A DNA stretch of 37,416 nt from Lachnospiraceae bacterium (GCA_014804675.1 JAAUZH010000014.1:1-37416), one strand, 5' to 3'; positions 17,692 through 26,105 are shown, counted from the first letter of the stretch. Program-made: numbers and translations. Notes: generated by a model not told the origin, from the letters alone.

Positions 17692-17923
17692 GTAACAGTT
17701 TAACCCGCCCGGGAAGGGAGTGTATTTGGAAGGCCTGGAGCTGGCAGTGCATATAGTAGTCCATCAGGCACGCTTGCGCTCTGCAAAGACGCAGCAGTAC
17801 TAACGCACCCCAATACGGTGCGTAAGTGCTGGCGGCTTTGCCAAGGCCTGATGGACTACTATATGCACTGCCAGCTCCAGGCCTTCCAAATACACTCCCT
17901 TCCCGGGCGGGTTAAACTGTTAC
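17692..17923. repeat. Long inverted-repeat element, copy 1, perfect 78-bp arms
   Basis: Bases 17692-17769 and 17846-17923 are exact reverse complements over 78 bp, enclosing a 76-base centre. The centre folds further: CAAAG (17784-17788) with CTTTG (17836-17840), CGC with GCG, CAGTACT with AGTGCTG, a symmetrical A.A mismatch, and ACGCACC with GGTGCGT around a small loop. The ends read GTAACAGTTTAACC. No coding frame of note and no obvious flanking target duplication. It occupies the gap between two divergent promoters (17633-17661 and 17984-18012), so neither flanking gene transcribes it from its own promoter. It shares its core and ends with the element at 37054-37273; see findings. Confidence 0.95.
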
Positions 17924-17965
17924 AAAAAATATGAAAAGGCAGGCTCAGGCTGGAGAAAAATAAAA

Positions 17966-18012
17966 AAGTTCCTCAGTCTGTTCTTTACAAATACAAAAGG
18001 AACTTATATAAT
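17966..18012 (+). promoter_or_regulatory. Promoter with flanking inverted repeat, for the small secreted protein
   Basis: TTTACA (17984-17989), 17-base spacer, TATAAT (18007-18012). An 8-bp perfect inverted repeat, AAGTTCCT (17966-17973) and AGGAACTT (17998-18005), brackets the -35 box and spacer, a plausible operator. Confidence 0.7.
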
Positions 18013-18066
18013 GATAAAATAAGGAAATACTAGAGAAAGAAAAATTTAGGAATGTGAGGACAGGCT

Positions 18067-18552
18067 ATGAAAAAAACAAAAGTATACATAAAAAAAGCAG
18101 TATCTCTTTTACTGACCCTTTCCCTGATAATAACCCTTTGGGGAGCAATGAGGACAGATGTTTATGCGGCAACAGCGAACAAATACGGCACCTACACTGG
18201 TTCTAAGCCCAGTAAGTATAATTATACGGGAAATACCATACATATTTTACCTAAGAAAGTATTTTATGCAAAATCTACTGGAAAGCTTTATTATTATGCG
18301 TATGTTTATAATAATACGGATAAAACCATATATGGTATGAAGAATTTAAAGATTACAGTAAAGACTTCTGCCAATAAAACAATTGCCTCCAAGACCTTTT
18401 ATTCGGGCAAAAGGAGGAACATGACTATTAATCCCGGTTCTTATAAGACCATTTGCTATGTATTTGAAAAGAAATATATTAAAAATAAGAAGTTCTATTT
18501 TGGCACTGCGAAAAAGCTGAAGACGCAGGCAGAATTCGTATATTACACGTAG
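18067..18552 (+). CDS. Small secreted protein, SLAP-like domain possible
   Basis: A 161-residue protein with a clear signal peptide (MKKTKVYIKKAVSLLLTLSL, cleavage probably after VYAA near residue 36). The mature part is basic and Tyr-rich. Its YAYVYNNTDKTIYGMKNLKI and later KTICYVFEKK resemble the pattern of SLAP domains (N-t-d-k ... P-g ... FvF), a fold found in surface-layer-associated proteins; this is a tentative resemblance. It has its own promoter and terminator, so it is monocistronic. It stands beside the deacetylase and SGNH hydrolases, which fits a cell-envelope role. No catalytic motif is seen. Confidence 0.65.
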   Translation: MKKTKVYIKKAVSLLLTLSLIITLWGAMRTDVYAATANKYGTYTGSKPSKYNYTGNTIHILPKKVFYAKSTGKLYYYAYVYNNTDKTIYGMKNLKITVKTSANKTIASKTFYSGKRRNMTINPGSYKTICYVFEKKYIKNKKFYFGTAKKLKTQAEFVYYT

Positions 18553-18576
18553 GCATAGAAAGATAATTTCTAAAAG

Positions 18577-18620
18577 AAGCAGGAGACAGGTGATTTTTTA
18601 TCTGTCTCCTGCTTTGTTTT
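18577..18620. terminator. Bidirectional terminator between convergent genes
   Basis: A 13-bp perfect stem (AAGCAGGAGACAG / CTGTCTCCTGCTT) with a 12-base loop, followed by TTGTTTTATT on the plus strand. It lies between the small secreted protein gene and the convergent deacetylase gene, whose stop it overlaps. Confidence 0.85.
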
Positions 18621-19404
18621 ATTCATTTTTTATTTGCCGTCCCTCGTGGTTCATATGATAATCCTCACGATAGATTAGTTGGGAGATGGGAACGATTTCA
18701 TAGCCCTGCTCTTTTAAGTTGGTAATCATGGCATCCAATGCCTGGGCAGTGTATTTGGCGCCGTTGTGGCAGAGAATGATACTGCCGTTGCCTAGATGCT
18801 TGTGCTGGGTGACGGTTTTAATAATAGAATCCACACCGTAATCTTTCCAGTCCAGACTGTCCACGTCCCACTGAATTGCATAATATCCGCATGCCCTTGC
18901 GTTGGTTATGACATGATTGTCATAATCTCCGTAAGGAGGACGGAACAAAAACATATCATATCCAGTAAGTTCTTTTACTTTATTATGTACCTGCATCAAT
19001 TCATCCTGACATTGCTCATCGGAAAGCTGGGACATATTTTTATGATTTTCACTGTGATTTCCCAGATCGTGACCGGCTGCCAGAATGGCCTTCACATCAT
19101 CCGGATAGGTTTCTACCCATCCACCTGTCATAAAGAAAGTGACATGTACATCATGTTTTTTGAGTATCTCTAATATCGTGGCAGTGTCTTCATTGCCCCA
19201 GGCGGCGTCAAAGCTTAGGGCAATTTTCTTTTCATCAGTTTCCACACAATAAATGGGAAGCTCCCTGCCATCCACACTATTGCTTACTGTTACATTTTCG
19301 GAAGCATATTTGCCCATTGCCAGCGCCAAAAACAGTATGCCAAACCAAAAGAAGCCTGATTTTACAAATTTTCTCAAAGTTTGCAAGAAATTCACTTTTT
19401 CCAT
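18619..19404 (-). CDS. Membrane-anchored polysaccharide deacetylase (PdaB-like)
   Basis: A 261-residue protein with one N-terminal membrane segment (WFGILFLALAMGKYA), then a NodB-homology deacetylase domain facing outside. Motif 1 is ALSFDAAWGNEDT (Asp base and the DAAWG variant typical of sporulation-type PdaB proteins). Motif 2 is HDLGNHSENH (metal-binding His pair), motif 3 is RPPYGDYD and motif 5 is ILCHNG. It should remove N-acetyl groups from peptidoglycan or a related glycan. The ATG at 19404 is preferred because GGTGA lies 5 bases upstream; the ATG at 19440 adds 12 residues but has no ribosome site. I see no convincing promoter upstream. Confidence 0.88.
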   Translation of the reverse strand: MEKVNFLQTLRKFVKSGFFWFGILFLALAMGKYASENVTVSNSVDGRELPIYCVETDEKKIALSFDAAWGNEDTATILEILKKHDVHVTFFMTGGWVETYPDDVKAILAAGHDLGNHSENHKNMSQLSDEQCQDELMQVHNKVKELTGYDMFLFRPPYGDYDNHVITNARACGYYAIQWDVDSLDWKDYGVDSIIKTVTQHKHLGNGSIILCHNGAKYTAQALDAMITNLKEQGYEIVPISQLIYREDYHMNHEGRQIKNE

Positions 19405-19591
19405 GAAATTCACCATATTGATTCTGATTTCTATTGCCATAATATATGACAGTAATAGCTTTTCCTATGCCAGATACTTTTTTGACATCTTTTGATACGG
19501 AAAAATGCTGAAAAAAATAGGATATGACAAAAACGTCAAAGCAAAAAAATTAGTACTTTTTAACAAAAATTATTTTTTTTTGTACGGAGGG

Positions 19592-19656
19592 TGGACAGAT
19601 AAAAAACGAAATGTTACAATACAATTCCTTTCCAAGACGTGATACGTTCTATCACG
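19592..19656 (+). promoter_or_regulatory. Promoter and leader hairpin of the Ig-repeat protein gene
   Basis: TGGACA (19592-19597), 17 bases, TACAAT (19615-19620). A 7-bp hairpin, CGTGATA-5-TATCACG (19638-19656), lies just after the expected transcription start, leaving a leader of nearly 200 bases. The gene-free stretch 19405-19824 otherwise contains only AT-rich DNA and a purine-rich AAAAGGAGATGA (about 19696) with no useful frame behind it. Confidence 0.55.
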
Positions 19657-19824
19657 ATTTTCCCAGGTGAAATCTGAACAATAAATGATAACCAGAAAAG
19701 GAGATGATTTAGCGAACTAAGAAAAATGGGGGACTTTATTTACTGTTTATGGACAGAAGCGGAAAGAAAGCATAGTTGTCCATTGGCAGAAAAGAAAAAA
19801 AGAGATAGAAAAGAAAGGAAGAAT

Positions 19825-22350
19825 ATGAGAATCATACAAACCATTATCAAGAAGAAAAAAACAATGAAAGCAGTATTGGCTGCTTTTGTTATCGTCTTTT
19901 GCTTAGAAGATACTGTTTATGCAGCAACGAATAAGTCGGGATGTGAAAATAAAGGAACGGTAACTGCTGTTTATGATACTTCCGGAACAGCAGCTAATGG
20001 CTATTATAAAAAGAATGGCAAGGTAATCGTTACATACGATATGGGACAGCCAACGGAAAGCTGCAGCGATACCACATATCAATATGTGGGAATCACCAAT
20101 AAGGTGGAAGTGCCTCAAATTGATGCTTCTGAAACAAATGTATCAGGCGGAGGACATGTTTGCAACGGACATACTTCCAATACTGCCCAGTGGAAACATT
20201 GGTTTGGGCTTTCCGGAAGTATTTTATACGGTATGGGTACGAAAAATATTGGCACCGTGACCGTAACGGAAGAGGAATACCAAAAGTGCAGCTATGCCAT
20301 TGCAGGTCCTTCCTCTTCTTTTGGGGACGGATTGGGGAGCAATGGGAAATTTTATTGGGTGGTATTGTATAAAAAACTGCCTTCTGCAATAGGAGCTGAT
20401 ACCATTGACGATACTTCCCCCACCATTGCATTAAGCGCTGTGCCTTCTGGAAAAACGGCTGTCAATCCTGCAAACGGCAAGACATACAGTACACAGGCGC
20501 TGCTGACGGCAACCTCAACAGACAACGAATCAAGGCCTCATATGACCAAGACCTTTCGGTTTAAAAATGCTTCTGGGAATCTAACGGACTGGATTGCAGC
20601 CAATAGTGGAAATAAGAAAACGGCATCCTCATCCTATACCGTAAATGCAAACAGCAGTTATTCGGTAGAAGCACAGGATCAGCTGGGCAATAGTGGCGAA
20701 AGTAAGGCTGTGTCCGTTGATTTTATTGATCTGACGGCTCCCACAGCTGCCTTAGGGAAAACGGTTAATGGAAAAGTAACTGTAAATGGAAAAGAATGGA
20801 CTTCTACAACCGTTACCCTGAATGCTTCCGCAAGCGACAGTGGAGCAGGACTTGCTTCACAACCCTATTGCTTTGATGGAGTTACATGGACCGGGGCAAA
20901 GGATTATGTCATAAGCCAGAATGGTACATATCAGGTAAAGGTACAGGATGCATTGGGGAATCTGGTAACCAAATCCGTTACAGTGGATAATTTTGACAGA
21001 ACTGCACCGGAAGGAGAAACTCACACAAGCTATGAGAACAGTATTATAATTGAAGGCGAAACATGGTCTAAAGATGCCGCAATTGTGGAAATTCAGGCAA
21101 GTGATACAGGATGCGGACTGGATGCAGCGCCATATTCCTTTGACAATGGAAAAAGCTGGACTTCGGAAACCCAATATCGTTTTTCTGAAAATGGCACCTA
21201 TGAAATCAAAATCCGAGATGGTTTACATAATGTTAAAAACACTTCCGTCAAGATTGGAGGAATTGACAAAATCGCTCCTGATATTCAGAAAATTGAAATA
21301 GAACCTGAAGACTGGAAATCCGGAAATGCAGTTGTAAAAGTAACTGCCGAAGATAATGAAGATGGCTGTGGACTGGCACAAAAGGCTTATTCCTTTGACG
21401 GTGGAGAAAGCTGGACGGAAAAAAACGAGCTGGTGCTTTTACAGTCTGCAGATTTAACGATCCAGGTAAGGGATGGACTTGGAAATATTGCAGAAGAAAC
21501 TTTTCAGGCAAAGTGCATTCCGGAAGAAGAAAATCAGAAAAATGGGGAAGAAGAAAACAAAGCCCCGGAGAAAGAAGACGGCCAAAAGGAAAGCGGCGGT
21601 GAAAAGGAAGACGACAGCCAAAACGAGGATAAGGGAAAAAAAGAGAATAGCAAAAAAGAGGATGAGGAAGGAGATACCGATAAAAAGGGAAAAAAGAATC
21701 AGGATGATAATGACAAGAAGGAAAATGAAAAGGAAATTGATATAGGAAACGGTGGAGTAGAGGTGGTACCCGGTGAGGGGAGCGCTCCTACGGAAAAAAA
21801 GGAAACGAAAAAAGTAGGCGGTACCTCAAAAAACAAGGCGGAAAATCAACAGGAAAAAGAGAAAACGGAACAAGCGGAAACAGATGAAATCGAAGAAAAA
21901 ACATATCAGGTAACTTTTCCGATTTTGGAGGAAGAAAAAGAACCTATTGAAATCGAAGAATATGGTACCAGAGATACAAAGAAAGAAAAACAGGAAAAAA
22001 GCCTTCTGGAAAAGTTATGTATTTCAGCTGTGGCTGCCATACTATTATTAGGGCTGCTGGGACTTTTCTTATGGTATTTGTTCGTATTTTGTAAATATAG
22101 AGCAGTGTTATATGGAAAGGAAGATGACAGATATAAAAGGCTTGGTACAATTACGATTTCCCAAAAAGAGGAACAGCATACGGCAGATATTCCGGATGAG
22201 CTGTTGCAGCAGATTAGTGGAAATTATTATCGCCTCAAGGTGAATCCTGCATATTTATTCGACCGGGAGGGCGAGGACATCTATATCTGTATAGAGGAAA
22301 GAATTCTGAAAAAGCAGGTTGAAAAACGGATTGATTTTTATGTAGACTGA
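19825..22350 (+). CDS. Surface protein with four Ig-like repeats, charged stalk and C-terminal membrane anchor
   Basis: An 841-residue protein. A basic N-terminus and signal peptide end near DTVYAAT; residues about 36-195 form a domain I do not recognise. Then come four Ig-like repeats beginning DDTSP, DLTAP, DRTAP and DKIAP (about 196-301, 302-390, 391-480, 481-565). Repeats 2-4 share the pattern W(T/S)...A.D.G.GL...(Y)SFD.G..WT...NGTY.(I/V)..RD..GN. A Lys/Glu/Asp-rich stalk follows (about 566-728), then a membrane helix (about 731-756) and a C-terminal domain of about 85 residues that lies inside the cell if the helix is a stop-transfer. No LPXTG sorting motif. The ATG at 19825 is chosen for GGAAG upstream; an ATG at 19726 has no close ribosome site. 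The role is probably adhesive or structural. Confidence 0.75.
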   Translation: MRIIQTIIKKKKTMKAVLAAFVIVFCLEDTVYAATNKSGCENKGTVTAVYDTSGTAANGYYKKNGKVIVTYDMGQPTESCSDTTYQYVGITNKVEVPQIDASETNVSGGGHVCNGHTSNTAQWKHWFGLSGSILYGMGTKNIGTVTVTEEEYQKCSYAIAGPSSSFGDGLGSNGKFYWVVLYKKLPSAIGADTIDDTSPTIALSAVPSGKTAVNPANGKTYSTQALLTATSTDNESRPHMTKTFRFKNASGNLTDWIAANSGNKKTASSSYTVNANSSYSVEAQDQLGNSGESKAVSVDFIDLTAPTAALGKTVNGKVTVNGKEWTSTTVTLNASASDSGAGLASQPYCFDGVTWTGAKDYVISQNGTYQVKVQDALGNLVTKSVTVDNFDRTAPEGETHTSYENSIIIEGETWSKDAAIVEIQASDTGCGLDAAPYSFDNGKSWTSETQYRFSENGTYEIKIRDGLHNVKNTSVKIGGIDKIAPDIQKIEIEPEDWKSGNAVVKVTAEDNEDGCGLAQKAYSFDGGESWTEKNELVLLQSADLTIQVRDGLGNIAEETFQAKCIPEEENQKNGEEENKAPEKEDGQKESGGEKEDDSQNEDKGKKENSKKEDEEGDTDKKGKKNQDDNDKKENEKEIDIGNGGVEVVPGEGSAPTEKKETKKVGGTSKNKAENQQEKEKTEQAETDEIEEKTYQVTFPILEEEKEPIEIEEYGTRDTKKEKQEKSLLEKLCISAVAAILLLGLLGLFLWYLFVFCKYRAVLYGKEDDRYKRLGTITISQKEEQHTADIPDELLQQISGNYYRLKVNPAYLFDREGEDIYICIEERILKKQVEKRIDFYVD

Positions 22351-22372
22351 TAGTGAAAGAAAACAAATAAAA

Positions 22373-22417
22373 AAGTGAAAGCTCCCTGTTAAAATTTAAC
22401 AGTTGGAGTTTTCACTT
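22373..22417 (+). terminator. Terminator after the Ig-repeat protein gene
   Basis: AAGTGAAAGCTCC (22373-22385) pairs with GGAGTTTTCACTT (22405-22417), with an inner perfect palindrome CTGTTAAA-A-TTTAACAG. The T-rich part is inside the 3' arm. Its last bases also form part of the palindrome at 22413-22429. Confidence 0.65.
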
Positions 22418-22480
22418 CCTAAGGAAGTGTGCTATAATACCCAGGTAACTTTTGACAGCTTTGCAGAAAGACAATGATAT
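22413..22480 (+). promoter_or_regulatory. Two candidate promoters of the GT-C gene, one with a palindrome before its -10
   Basis: First: extended -10 TGC-TATAAT (22430-22438), with the palindrome CACTTCCT-A-AGGAAGTG (22413-22429) filling the spacer region and no good -35. Second: TTGACA (22452-22457), 17 bases, TGATAT (22475-22480). The palindrome is a likely repressor site. Confidence 0.55.
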
Positions 22481-22505
22481 CATATGATAAGGACAATGGT
22501 ATAAT

Positions 22506-24302
22506 ATGGAAGAAAAAAAGGCCGCAGATAGGACAAAACCAAATAAAGAGAACCGGAATCATGTGAAAAAACTGGTGGTGGCAATTCTGACTGTTTTGTC
22601 GCTGGCTGCTGCAATCAGTAAGATTTTTATAGGCTTTGACGTGGATGAAGGCTATGCGGTTTCCATGCCGTATCGTCTGCTTCAGGGCGATAAGCTCCTT
22701 TTGGACATGTGGGAGATACATCAGACCTCATCCTTCCTGCCATATTTCTTTCTCGTCCTTTTTGTGAAAATAACCGGAGGAAATACTGGAATCGTCCTTT
22801 ATCTCAGGATGGTTTCCACGGTGATTCATCTGTGCTTTTCCTGCTGGGTTTATAAAGAATTGTCTGGCAGGCTGGAAAAGGAATGGAGTTATTTATGTGG
22901 ACTTTTGTATTTTAATTTTTTGCCAAAGTGGCTGATGAATCTGGATTTTTCCATGCAGCTTATCTGGGGGATGACAGCAATGCTGTTGTTTCTGCATCGA
23001 GGGGAAAAAGGGGGAAAGCTTCCGGTATTTCTGGCGGGGGTGAGCCTTGCCCTTACGGTGCTGGGATATCCCACTATGGCAGTCTTATATCCGGCAGCCT
23101 TATGGCTGATCTGGAAATATCAGGGAAAATCCATTCCGAAAATGGGAAGCTTTACGCTGGGATGCGGCATCTGTGCCGCTTTGTTCTTTGGCTGCCTGCT
23201 GAGGGATATGCATATGGGAGACATATTGTCAGGCATCCCTCATGTTTTTTCAGACGGTTCTCATCAGTTTGATATGATGACAAAATGGGCATTGTTTTTT
23301 TCCAGATGGCTGGAAGCAATCTTACAGGCGGCTGTCCTGCTTGTTCCTTGTGGCTTGGTTGTTTTTTTCAGCAGGCTTCTGTTTCCCAAATGGTTTCCCG
23401 AAAAAAAGTGGCTTATCCGTCTGGTAAAAGAGCACTTGTATTGCTTTTTTGTGCTGGCGTTTCTGTTTGTAAGTTCCATGATCGTAATATTTGCGAATCT
23501 GGCAGGGATTCCATGGGGACCCTTTCGGCTGCAGGTACGCTATCTGGTGTTGTTTGTGCTGGCATTTTACTTGGAAAAGAAGCAGTTTGCTTTTAATAGG
23601 GCAGAAAAAAAGCGGAAAATCCGAGATTATTTGTTGATTGGAACTGCTGTTGCATTTGCAGGGATTTTGATAGCAAGCAACGTGGGACCTGTTTCCAGCA
23701 GTTCTTATCTGATTCCAGGCATTCTGGCGCTGGTGCCCTTGTTCTGGCAATATGGAAAAACAGTGGAAATAAAGCAGGTGGAAAGAATCATGTACGGGGC
23801 GGTAAGCATATTTATCCTGAGTCTGATATTCTGTAAAGGCTATTATGTCAGGGTCAGCGAATATCCGCCAGCTAATATTTTGGAACAACGGGAACCGGTA
23901 GCTTTTGGCCCCATGAAAGGAATTTATATATATCCGGAAGATCTTAAGCGGGCAGAAAATTTTTATAAGGTGATAAGGGAAGGCGATGCTCAGGAGAAGC
24001 TTCTTCTGTTAAGTACGGAGGGGATATACAATCTTTACGGAAAAGGCACCTATGTAACCCCTACCACCATAAGTACTCCGGCATTTAACGAACAGTGGGT
24101 GGAATATTTCACCATTCATAAGGAGCATGAGCCTGACCGGATCATCATCGGAAAGAATACGGTAGATGATTTGGATAAGTTTTTTGAGCAAAATCCCTTT
24201 GGCATATGGATTGGGGAAAATTATGATATTACAAACAGAAAAGAGGATGAATATTTATGCGTAGTGCAAAGAACGGCTGGGAAGAAAACGTCAGAAAGGT
24301 AA
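22506..24302 (+). CDS. Polytopic membrane protein, GT-C-type glycosyltransferase
   Basis: A 598-residue protein with one membrane helix near the N-terminus, then an external loop with FDVDEGY (Asp45, Asp47, Glu48), RLLQGDKLLLDMWEIHQTSS and about ten further hydrophobic segments. A soluble tail runs from about residue 450. The acidic (D)-x-D-E pair in the first external loop is the hallmark of GT39/ArnT-like GT-C enzymes, which transfer sugars from polyprenyl-phosphate donors outside the membrane. Acceptor and sugar are unknown. The ribosome site is weak (AAGGA about 12 bases before ATG). The last 46 bases overlap the next gene, so the two may be cotranscribed despite unrelated functions. Confidence 0.8.
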   Translation: MEEKKAADRTKPNKENRNHVKKLVVAILTVLSLAAAISKIFIGFDVDEGYAVSMPYRLLQGDKLLLDMWEIHQTSSFLPYFFLVLFVKITGGNTGIVLYLRMVSTVIHLCFSCWVYKELSGRLEKEWSYLCGLLYFNFLPKWLMNLDFSMQLIWGMTAMLLFLHRGEKGGKLPVFLAGVSLALTVLGYPTMAVLYPAALWLIWKYQGKSIPKMGSFTLGCGICAALFFGCLLRDMHMGDILSGIPHVFSDGSHQFDMMTKWALFFSRWLEAILQAAVLLVPCGLVVFFSRLLFPKWFPEKKWLIRLVKEHLYCFFVLAFLFVSSMIVIFANLAGIPWGPFRLQVRYLVLFVLAFYLEKKQFAFNRAEKKRKIRDYLLIGTAVAFAGILIASNVGPVSSSSYLIPGILALVPLFWQYGKTVEIKQVERIMYGAVSIFILSLIFCKGYYVRVSEYPPANILEQREPVAFGPMKGIYIYPEDLKRAENFYKVIREGDAQEKLLLLSTEGIYNLYGKGTYVTPTTISTPAFNEQWVEYFTIHKEHEPDRIIIGKNTVDDLDKFFEQNPFGIWIGENYDITNRKEDEYLCVVQRTAGKKTSER

Positions 24303-25327
24303 CACCCTATACGCCGGGGGAACAGCCGGACAGACCCCATATGATAAAGCTGAATACCAATGAAAATCCTTATCCGCCGGCGCCGGCAGTAAAGGAGGCT
24401 ATGAAGAGCTTTCCCATGGATATCCTGCGGCTTTATCCGGACCCGGCGGTAGGAAGGCTTACATGTGCATTGGCGGATTATTATGGGCTGAAGCCGGAAA
24501 ATGTGTTTGTGGGAGTAGGGTCTGATGACGTGCTTGCCACTGCCTTTTTGACATTTTTTAACAGCAAAAAGCCGATTCTGTTTCCGGATATCACCTATTC
24601 TTTTTACGATGTATGGGCAAACCTGTATCAGATTCCCTATAAGCTGCAGCCGTTAGATGAGGATTTTGCCATTGTAAAAGAGGATTATCTGCAGGAAAAC
24701 GGCGGCATTATCTTTCCTAATCCCAATGCACCTACAGGAGTGATTCAGAAAATAGAGTTTATTGAAGACATTGTGAAAGCCAACCGGAATGTGGTGGTAA
24801 TCATTGATGAGGCATATATTGATTTTGGCGGGGAAAGCTGCCTGCCTCTGATTGAAAAATATGAGAATCTGCTGGTGGTGCAGACTTTTTCAAAATCCCG
24901 TTCTCTGGCAGGGCTTCGGATAGGTTTTGCCATGGGTCATGAAAAGCTGATTTCTTATTTGAACGATGTAAAGTATTCCATCAATTCTTATACGATGAAT
25001 CAGCCCTCCATTGTGCTGGGAGTGGAAAGCATAAAGGAGGATGCTTATTTTAAGGAAACGATAGAAAAAGTCATTGCCACAAGGGAGCGTAGCAAAAAGA
25101 AATTAAAGGAGCTTGGATTTTCCTTTCAGGATTCTTATAGCAATTTTATTTTTGCCACTCACGAATCATGCCCGGCAAAAGAGTTATTTGAAGCATTGAA
25201 AAAGCAAGACATTTACGTGCGCTATTTCAATAAGGAAAGAATATCCGATTATCTGCGGATTTCCATTGGAACCGATGAAGAAATGGACAGGCTGTTTGAA
25301 GCGCTAAGTTGTATTCTAAAGCATTAG
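24257..25327 (+). CDS. hisC: Histidinol-phosphate aminotransferase family
   Basis: A PLP-dependent class I/II aminotransferase of 356 residues with HisC-type features: ENVRKVTPYTPGEQP at the N-terminus, IKLNTNENPYPPAP, LRLYPDP, FPNPNAPTG, VVIIDEAYIDFGG and the PLP lysine (Lys213) in TFSKSRSLAGLRIGFAMG. The C-terminal RISIGTDEEMDRL is also typical. It should transaminate histidinol phosphate; broader aromatic substrates cannot be excluded because HisC-like enzymes overlap in specificity. No other his gene is nearby. The start overlaps the previous gene by 46 bases, with GAGG 9 bases upstream of the ATG. Confidence 0.85.
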   Translation: MRSAKNGWEENVRKVTPYTPGEQPDRPHMIKLNTNENPYPPAPAVKEAMKSFPMDILRLYPDPAVGRLTCALADYYGLKPENVFVGVGSDDVLATAFLTFFNSKKPILFPDITYSFYDVWANLYQIPYKLQPLDEDFAIVKEDYLQENGGIIFPNPNAPTGVIQKIEFIEDIVKANRNVVVIIDEAYIDFGGESCLPLIEKYENLLVVQTFSKSRSLAGLRIGFAMGHEKLISYLNDVKYSINSYTMNQPSIVLGVESIKEDAYFKETIEKVIATRERSKKKLKELGFSFQDSYSNFIFATHESCPAKELFEALKKQDIYVRYFNKERISDYLRISIGTDEEMDRLFEALSCILKH

Positions 25328-25337
25328 GGAGAAGAAC

Positions 25338-26105
25338 ATGGAAGCTTATTCAGATTTTGCAAGGGTATATGATACCTTCATGGATGAAACCCCCTATGAG
25401 GAATGGTGTGATTTTCTCGTATCCCTTTTAAGAAAAAAAGGGATAGATAAGGGGCTGGTACTGGATATGGGATGCGGAACCGGAACGCTTACCGGGCTGT
25501 TAGAGCAGGCCGGTTATGATATGATTGCCATAGACAATTCCATGGACATGCTGCAGATTGCCATGGAAAAGCAAAGGGAGAAAAATAAGGATTCGATTTT
25601 ATATCTTCTTCAGGATATGCGTGAATTTGAGCTATATGGCACGGTCCGGGCTGTGGTGAGCATTTGTGATTCCCTCAATTATTTGTTAGAAAGGGAAGAG
25701 CTGGTGCACACCTTCCGGCTGGTAAATAATTATCTGGACCCGGAAGGGATTTTTCTGTTTGATTTTAATACGGTATACAAGTATAAGGAAGTGATTGGAG
25801 ATACGGTAATCGCAGAAAACAGGGAAGAGTGCAGCTTTATATGGGAAAATTATTACGATGATGAGACTCATGTGAACGAATATGATTTGACGATTTTTGT
25901 AAAAGAAGGCCGGCTGTACCGGAAATTTGATGAAACCCATTACCAAAGAGGATATACACTATCGGAAATCAAAGGGGCTTTGAGGGAGGCAGGACTTCTT
26001 TTTCTGGCAGCTTTTGACGGAGAGACTCATGAGCAGCCCCATGAAAACAGTGAGCGGATTTATGTGATGGCAAAAGAGCAGGGAAAGAGAGTAGATAAAA
26101 CATGA
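25338..26105 (+). CDS. Class I SAM-dependent methyltransferase
   Basis: A 255-residue soluble protein. The SAM-binding motif I is VLDMGCGTGTLTGLL (about residues 39-53), followed by the acidic end of strand 2 (AIDNSMDML) and motif IV-like VVSICDSLNYLL. The N-terminal YSDFARVYDTFMDE is common in YodH/CmoA-like small-molecule methyltransferases of clostridia. The substrate is unknown. It begins 10 bases after the hisC-type gene with GGGAGAAG upstream, and its TGA overlaps the ATG of hslO, so it is part of a hisC-methyltransferase-hslO run. Confidence 0.83.
   Translation: MEAYSDFARVYDTFMDETPYEEWCDFLVSLLRKKGIDKGLVLDMGCGTGTLTGLLEQAGYDMIAIDNSMDMLQIAMEKQREKNKDSILYLLQDMREFELYGTVRAVVSICDSLNYLLEREELVHTFRLVNNYLDPEGIFLFDFNTVYKYKEVIGDTVIAENREECSFIWENYYDDETHVNEYDLTIFVKEGRLYRKFDETHYQRGYTLSEIKGALREAGLLFLAAFDGETHEQPHENSERIYVMAKEQGKRVDKT

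Noticed and set aside
17692..17923. Simple transcription terminator
   Set aside because: The two flanking genes diverge from it, the stem is far longer than a terminator, and no T-run follows either arm.
19638..19656. Cyclic di-GMP or other riboswitch in the leader of the Ig-repeat protein gene
   Set aside because: Only one simple 7-bp hairpin is present; no conserved aptamer motif could be recognised.
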